Below, piece after piece: positions 5,681 through 7,966 of a stretch of 7,966 nucleotides of DNA. The notes beneath the pieces were generated by a model. The model saw only the letters and a list, made by a program, of their open reading frames with translations. It had not been told where the DNA came from and ran no database searches. Within the stretch, counting starts at the first letter, position 1. Every line of letters begins with the position of its first letter. Source of the stretch: an uncultured Eubacteriales bacterium (GTDB taxonomy: Bacteria; Bacillota; Clostridia; Christensenellales; UBA1242); assembly GCA_958420145.1 (NCBI GenBank), contig CATZIR010000028.1, forward strand, positions 1 through 7,966. Reading direction: 5' to 3'. A program made the position numbers and the translations under genes.

Positions 5681-6088
5681 TTATGTTGTTGATTTACCAT
5701 CGTCATTAGTTACTTGTTCATCGCTTATTGCCTTTGAAGTTTCTGCATCAACATCTACATCATTTTGCTCATCACCTAGTTCTTCATCGTCATAGTAGAC
5801 ATCTTCGTATCGAACCTTATCACTGTCCTTTATGTTTTTATCTGTCAACATTGCCCTAACAATAAAGAAGTAAAGAGTCGCAGGTGCGAAACCATTTCCT
5901 AAAATATCTTTGCCACCACTCATACATGCACGCAAAATACAAAACAATACTAGACACACCGAACTATTTATTAAAGCAATTTTAGTTGCTTGTTTTTTCG
6001 ATGTTTTTCCATCAATATATAAAAGCAAAAAAGGAACAATCATGTGTGCTACAAAAGTAATTATTATATCTAAAATTATAAAATCCAT
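5681..6088 (-). CDS. Small membrane protein with acidic C-terminal tail (135 aa)
   Basis: Unnamed. Start at ATG 6088 is supported by AAGGAG six bases upstream; 19 open codons further up have no such site and would overlap the promoter. Hydrophobic segments are at about residues 3-24, 35-55 and 66-81, giving two or three membrane passes. A basic stretch (GKTSKKQATK) follows the first and NGFAPATLYFF opens the last. From residue 88 on the protein is strongly acidic (YEDVYYDDEELGDEQNDVDVDAE), probably a disordered cytoplasmic tail. It lies 84 bp upstream of the winged-helix gene on the same strand with no terminator between, so it may be the first gene of the same transcript. No enzymatic motif is visible. 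Confidence 0.85.
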   Translation of the reverse strand: MDFIILDIIITFVAHMIVPFLLLYIDGKTSKKQATKIALINSSVCLVLFCILRACMSGGKDILGNGFAPATLYFFIVRAMLTDKNIKDSDKVRYEDVYYDDEELGDEQNDVDVDAETSKAISDEQVTNDDGKSTT

Positions 6089-6121
6089 TTTATTCTCCTT
6101 GGCAATGTGCCTTACATAAAT

Positions 6122-6127
6122 ATTATA
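6122..6127 (-). promoter_or_regulatory. Candidate -10 box for the 135-aa membrane gene / operon
   Basis: TATAAT on the minus strand, about 34 bases upstream of ATG 6088, giving a predicted start near 6115. The expected -35 position (about 6145-6150) has no TTGACA-like match but lies inside an inverted repeat (6137-6156), which could mean activator- or repressor-dependent use. Confidence 0.45.
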
Positions 6128-6136
6128 CAGCCTATG

Positions 6137-6156
6137 TTGTGTCATTTTTGAGACAA
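6137..6156. repeat. Inverted repeat at the -35 position, possible operator
   Basis: TTGTGTC (6137-6143) and GAGACAA (6150-6156) form a 7-bp inverted repeat with one mismatch and a six-base spacer. It overlaps where the -35 of the minus-strand promoter should be. A winged-helix regulator is encoded downstream, so an operator role is plausible but unproven. Confidence 0.35.
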
Positions 6157-6213
6157 GCCGTTTTATGTTGCTATGATTTGTTTTTCAGATATTACAAAAT
6201 TGCACAAAAAATA

Positions 6214-6291
6214 CCCTGCTTTTTATAGGAAACTTTTGAAAAAATATCCCTATATATAGGCAACGACGGAAAAATAAACCCCTATATATAG
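6214..6291. repeat. Periodic palindrome series (CCCTATATATAG-type)
   Basis: Two near-identical palindromes, CCTATATATAGG at 6249-6260 and CCCCTATATATAG at 6279-6291, share the 12-mer CCCTATATATAG with starts exactly 32 bp apart (6248 and 6280). A looser third element, CCCT...TATAGG, lies at 6214-6229, with its TATAGG 31 bp before the next one. The spacing is about three helical turns, so the sites face the same side of DNA. They lie 90-165 bp upstream of the candidate promoter at 6122-6127. Confidence 0.5.
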
Positions 6292-6514
6292 CAAAACAGC
6301 CGGAAATAAACGGCAAAATACCAAAATTTAGAAAACAAATCTGTGATTTTATTGGACAAATTTGAACATATTTTAGACAAAAACTAATAAAAAGGCTTAT
6401 TTTCTTTAATCATTAATCTAAAAACTGGACAAAATAGCATTTTTAGTGTCAATCATACATTCTTAAAAATTTATCATCTTTAACTGTAGTCAAAAAAAAT
6501 TTATAAAATAAAAA

Positions 6515-6543
6515 AAAGTCTAGTTAAAAACTAAACTTTTTTT
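6515..6543. terminator. Terminator-like hairpin in the spacer
   Basis: AAAGTCTAGTT (6515-6525) pairs with AACTAAACTTT (6529-6539) with one mismatch and an AAA loop. It has A residues before and T residues after. It could act as a second terminator behind the kinase gene or block plus-strand transcription. Confidence 0.5.
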
Positions 6544-6601
6544 ACTAAAAGCATTAAAAAAACTTTGTTCAATGTTTGCAAAAAAAAATATAAATATTAA
6601 C

Positions 6602-6627
6602 AAAAAAACAGCAGAAATTCTGCTGTT
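6602..6627 (-). terminator. Terminator of the uridine-kinase-like gene
   Basis: Perfect 8-bp stem AACAGCAG/CTGCTGTT (6607-6614 with 6620-6627) and a five-base loop. On the minus strand it ends in a T-run (complement of 6602-6608). It begins one base after the stop codon of the kinase gene. Confidence 0.88.
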
Positions 6628-6628
6628 A

Positions 6629-7528
6629 TTAATGAACAAATTCTTGCAAAAGTGAATCTTTTGGCACTAAATTTTTGTCTAGCATTGCCACAGATTCAAA
6701 TGGCCTAAGTTTATCATACAAACTAGGATAGTCAACCATGTCTAGGTCTTTTAAGCAATACTTATAGACGCAAATTTCGTATGGGTGTGATGAATTTATT
6801 GTAAAGTTGGCAGTGGCTTTGTATGGGTCGATATAGAGTTTTTCGCCAAGCAAAACACCCTTCCACTCGTCCAAAGTTTTTTGTGGAGTTGAGCCACGAG
6901 TGTATACATCTCTAATTAATCGCCTAAAAAATCTTAGGTCTGTGCCAGTCATTATTGTCTCATCGTTTTTAATGTATTCAATAATAGGTGCAAGATATAT
7001 TTTAAGGCTCAAATTTGTGCTTATAAAGTTATCTATGATTGGATTTAGACTATGCAAGCCCTCGATGATTATGATGTCTTTATCGTTCAATTCAAGCGTT
7101 CTAGTGTATGACTTGGTGCCAGAGATAAAGTCATATGAAGGCATAACAGTCTTTTTTGTTGTGAGCAAGTTATGCATACAACTATCAAACAATTTCCAGT
7201 CTATTGCGTCTACGCTTTCGTAGTTTTTTGTGCCATCTTCCCATAATGGAGTGTCTACTCTTTCCACGAAAAAATCGTCCAGGCTGATTGTCTTTGCATT
7301 AAAGCCATATTCTTCCAAGTTTTCACAGATTAATTTGGCAGTTGTGGTCTTTCCACTGCTCGATGGTCCGGCAAGCAAAATAAACTTAATTTCTTGATTA
7401 AGTTTAATAAAACTTACAATTTTTTCCATTTGGTTTTTATAGTTGTTTTCGCATTTTACAATATAGTTTTTTGCGTCACTTAAAATTTTGCTATTTAGTT
7501 TAGAAATTTCAATAATATTTTTGTCCAT
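6629..7528 (-). CDS. Uridine kinase-family P-loop nucleoside kinase
   Basis: A 299-aa kinase of the uridine kinase/phosphoribulokinase family, likely phosphorylating a nucleoside such as uridine with ATP or GTP in pyrimidine salvage. The exact substrate is not certain. Landmarks: Walker A GPSSSGKT 54-61, SLDDFF 82-87 with the catalytic-type Asp pair, NYESVDAIDW 102-111 (substrate-binding region), Walker B strand and IEGLHSLN 155-162, and the phosphate-binding lid RRLIRDVYTRG 202-212. The C-terminal EWKGVLLGEKLYIDPYKATANFTINSSHPYE resembles the C-terminus of the long clostridial kinases that carry a TGS/ThrRS-like N-terminal half. Here that half is absent and only ~45 helical residues precede the P-loop strand. 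ATG 7528 has AGGAGA four bases upstream. The gene is monocistronic, between its own promoter and terminator, and diverges from the 75-aa membrane gene. Confidence 0.88.
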   Translation of the reverse strand: MDKNIIEISKLNSKILSDAKNYIVKCENNYKNQMEKIVSFIKLNQEIKFILLAGPSSSGKTTTAKLICENLEEYGFNAKTISLDDFFVERVDTPLWEDGTKNYESVDAIDWKLFDSCMHNLLTTKKTVMPSYDFISGTKSYTRTLELNDKDIIIIEGLHSLNPIIDNFISTNLSLKIYLAPIIEYIKNDETIMTGTDLRFFRRLIRDVYTRGSTPQKTLDEWKGVLLGEKLYIDPYKATANFTINSSHPYEICVYKYCLKDLDMVDYPSLYDKLRPFESVAMLDKNLVPKDSLLQEFVH

Positions 7529-7552
7529 TGTATCTCCTAAGTTTCTAGTATT

Positions 7553-7561
7553 AGTTTACCA
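7553..7561 (-). promoter_or_regulatory. Candidate extended -10 promoter of the kinase gene
   Basis: TGGTAAACT on the minus strand is an extended -10 (TGnTAAACT) whose hexamer is the same TAAACT used by the tRNA-fMet promoter. Predicted start near 7546 leaves an 18-nt leader containing the ribosome binding site. The -35 is poor. Confidence 0.45.
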
Positions 7562-7645
7562 TATATTCATAATATTAAAAAAGAATTTTTTCTGTTTGCA
7601 CACAAAAGTTTTCCATATATTAACTGGTAAATCTTTCAAAAAAAT

Positions 7646-7674
7646 TTGTATAATATTTTTTTATGATGTATAAT
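7646..7674 (+). promoter_or_regulatory. Candidate promoter of the 75-aa membrane gene
   Basis: TTGTAT (7646-7651), a 17-bp spacer, and TATAAT (7669-7674). A second TATAAT at 7649-7654 overlaps the -35, so two tandem -10 boxes 20 bp apart could give two starts. The leader to ATG 7710 is about 30 nt and includes GGGAGG. Confidence 0.5.
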
Positions 7675-7709
7675 ATACTATATTACATAGGAAGGGAGGA
7701 AAAACCAAA

Positions 7710-7937
7710 ATGGCAAAAAAATCATCAAAGGACTACTTTGGACTTGGTAGACTTGTAAGCCTTATTCTAGTTATCATTCCTGTTACTGCTTGGATTTGTG
7801 GAGCAGTTACAAGATTCCTAGAAGGCAAAATAGTTGCTGGTCTAATTAGATTAGTTTTCGGATTTACTATTGTTTGGATTGTCGACATTATTATGATGGT
7901 TCTAAACGGCAGAATTTGGAGACTTCTAAATGTATAG
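7710..7937 (+). CDS. Small two-pass membrane protein (75 aa)
   Basis: Unnamed short membrane protein. ATG 7710 is preceded by AAGGGAGG, with a slightly long spacing of about ten bases. A short polar start (MAKKSSKDYFGLG) is followed by hydrophobic segments at about residues 13-32 and 41-64. The loop between them is short and basic (TRFLEGK), and the C-terminus is NGRIWRLLNV. The complete gene lies between a promoter and a hairpin terminator, so it is probably a single-gene transcript. The compact, well-expressed-looking context argues for a real gene. There is no motif that reveals function; a role in the membrane is all the sequence supports. Confidence 0.8.
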   Translation: MAKKSSKDYFGLGRLVSLILVIIPVTAWICGAVTRFLEGKIVAGLIRLVFGFTIVWIVDIIMMVLNGRIWRLLNV

Positions 7938-7945
7938 AGAAAAAG

Positions 7946-7966
7946 CAAAAGGCAAATGCCTTTTGT
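7946..7966 (+). terminator. Terminator after the 75-aa gene (reaches window edge)
   Basis: CAAAAGGC (7946-7953) pairs with GCCTTTTG (7958-7965) around a four-base loop, beginning eight bases after the TAG stop. The T-run is built into the 3' arm, and anything beyond is outside the window. Confidence 0.75.

Larger units (their letters stand above)
6157..6606. other. Gene-free AT-rich stretch
   Basis: No convincing open frame, RNA gene or mobile-element end is found in these ~450 bases. It holds the palindrome series at 6214-6291, a small GCCG/CGGC hairpin (6299-6314), scattered GGACAAA-type motifs (6353-6360, 6426-6434, and a weaker one at 6374-6382), and a terminator-like hairpin at 6515-6543. 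The rest is A-rich sequence with no feature I can support. Confidence 0.6.

Noticed and set aside
6157..6606. A hidden small gene or mobile-element remnant in the long spacer
   Set aside because: No frame with a start, ribosome binding site and plausible composition is present, and no terminal inverted repeats or transposase fragments are visible.
1..7966. Absence of TGA stops as a sign of a recoded TGA
   Set aside because: All eight genes end in TAA or TAG, but tryptophans are encoded by TGG where checked and every conserved gene is full length under the standard code. With this base composition and so few genes, the lack of TGA stops is not evidence of recoding.

Overview
The window is about one-third G+C. 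It carries AGGAGG-type ribosome binding sites, AT-rich promoters, many short hairpin-plus-T terminators, and a SecA with a C-terminal zinc-binding tail. This fits a low-GC Bacillota genome, most likely an anaerobic, possibly uncultured member of Clostridia; the anaerobic ribonucleotide reductase activase points the same way. That placement is inferred from gene content and style, not from a search. All eight coding regions end in TAA or TAG, and the standard genetic code reads cleanly throughout.

Layout. Positions 2-313 (+) are the 3' end of nrdG. It converges on secA (386-3082, -), and the two share a bidirectional terminator at 337-366. A 214-bp divergent spacer separates secA from an initiator tRNA-fMet (3297-3372, +) that has its own promoter and terminator. 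Immediately downstream lie two tRNA-sized units, each opening with the same exact 47-bp sequence (3416-3462 and 3530-3576) and each ending in ACCAGTA like the tRNA. The first is followed by a strong terminator and the second by a weak one. This tandem array is the least ordinary part of the window.

Positions 3725-6088 (-) hold four co-directional genes: a 135-aa membrane protein with a very acidic tail, a 117-aa winged-helix regulator that looks like the N-terminal part of WYL-type regulators, a 363-aa membrane-anchored protein, and a 116-aa membrane protein. The last two share a second transmembrane segment of the form FWxGxxxGxxGxxYxxxLPD. The last three genes are tightly spaced and look like an operon of unknown role, closed by a hairpin terminator at 3689-3720. 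Upstream, the gene-free stretch 6157-6601 contains a ~31-32 bp periodic set of TATAGG-type palindromes and little else recognisable.

Positions 6629-7528 (-) encode a stand-alone uridine-kinase-family P-loop kinase with its own terminator. Diverging from it is a 75-aa two-pass membrane protein (7710-7937, +), whose hairpin terminator runs to the window edge. The housekeeping genes (nrdG, secA, tRNA-fMet, kinase) are functionally unrelated neighbours. The four-gene membrane/regulator block looks like an accessory insert among them.
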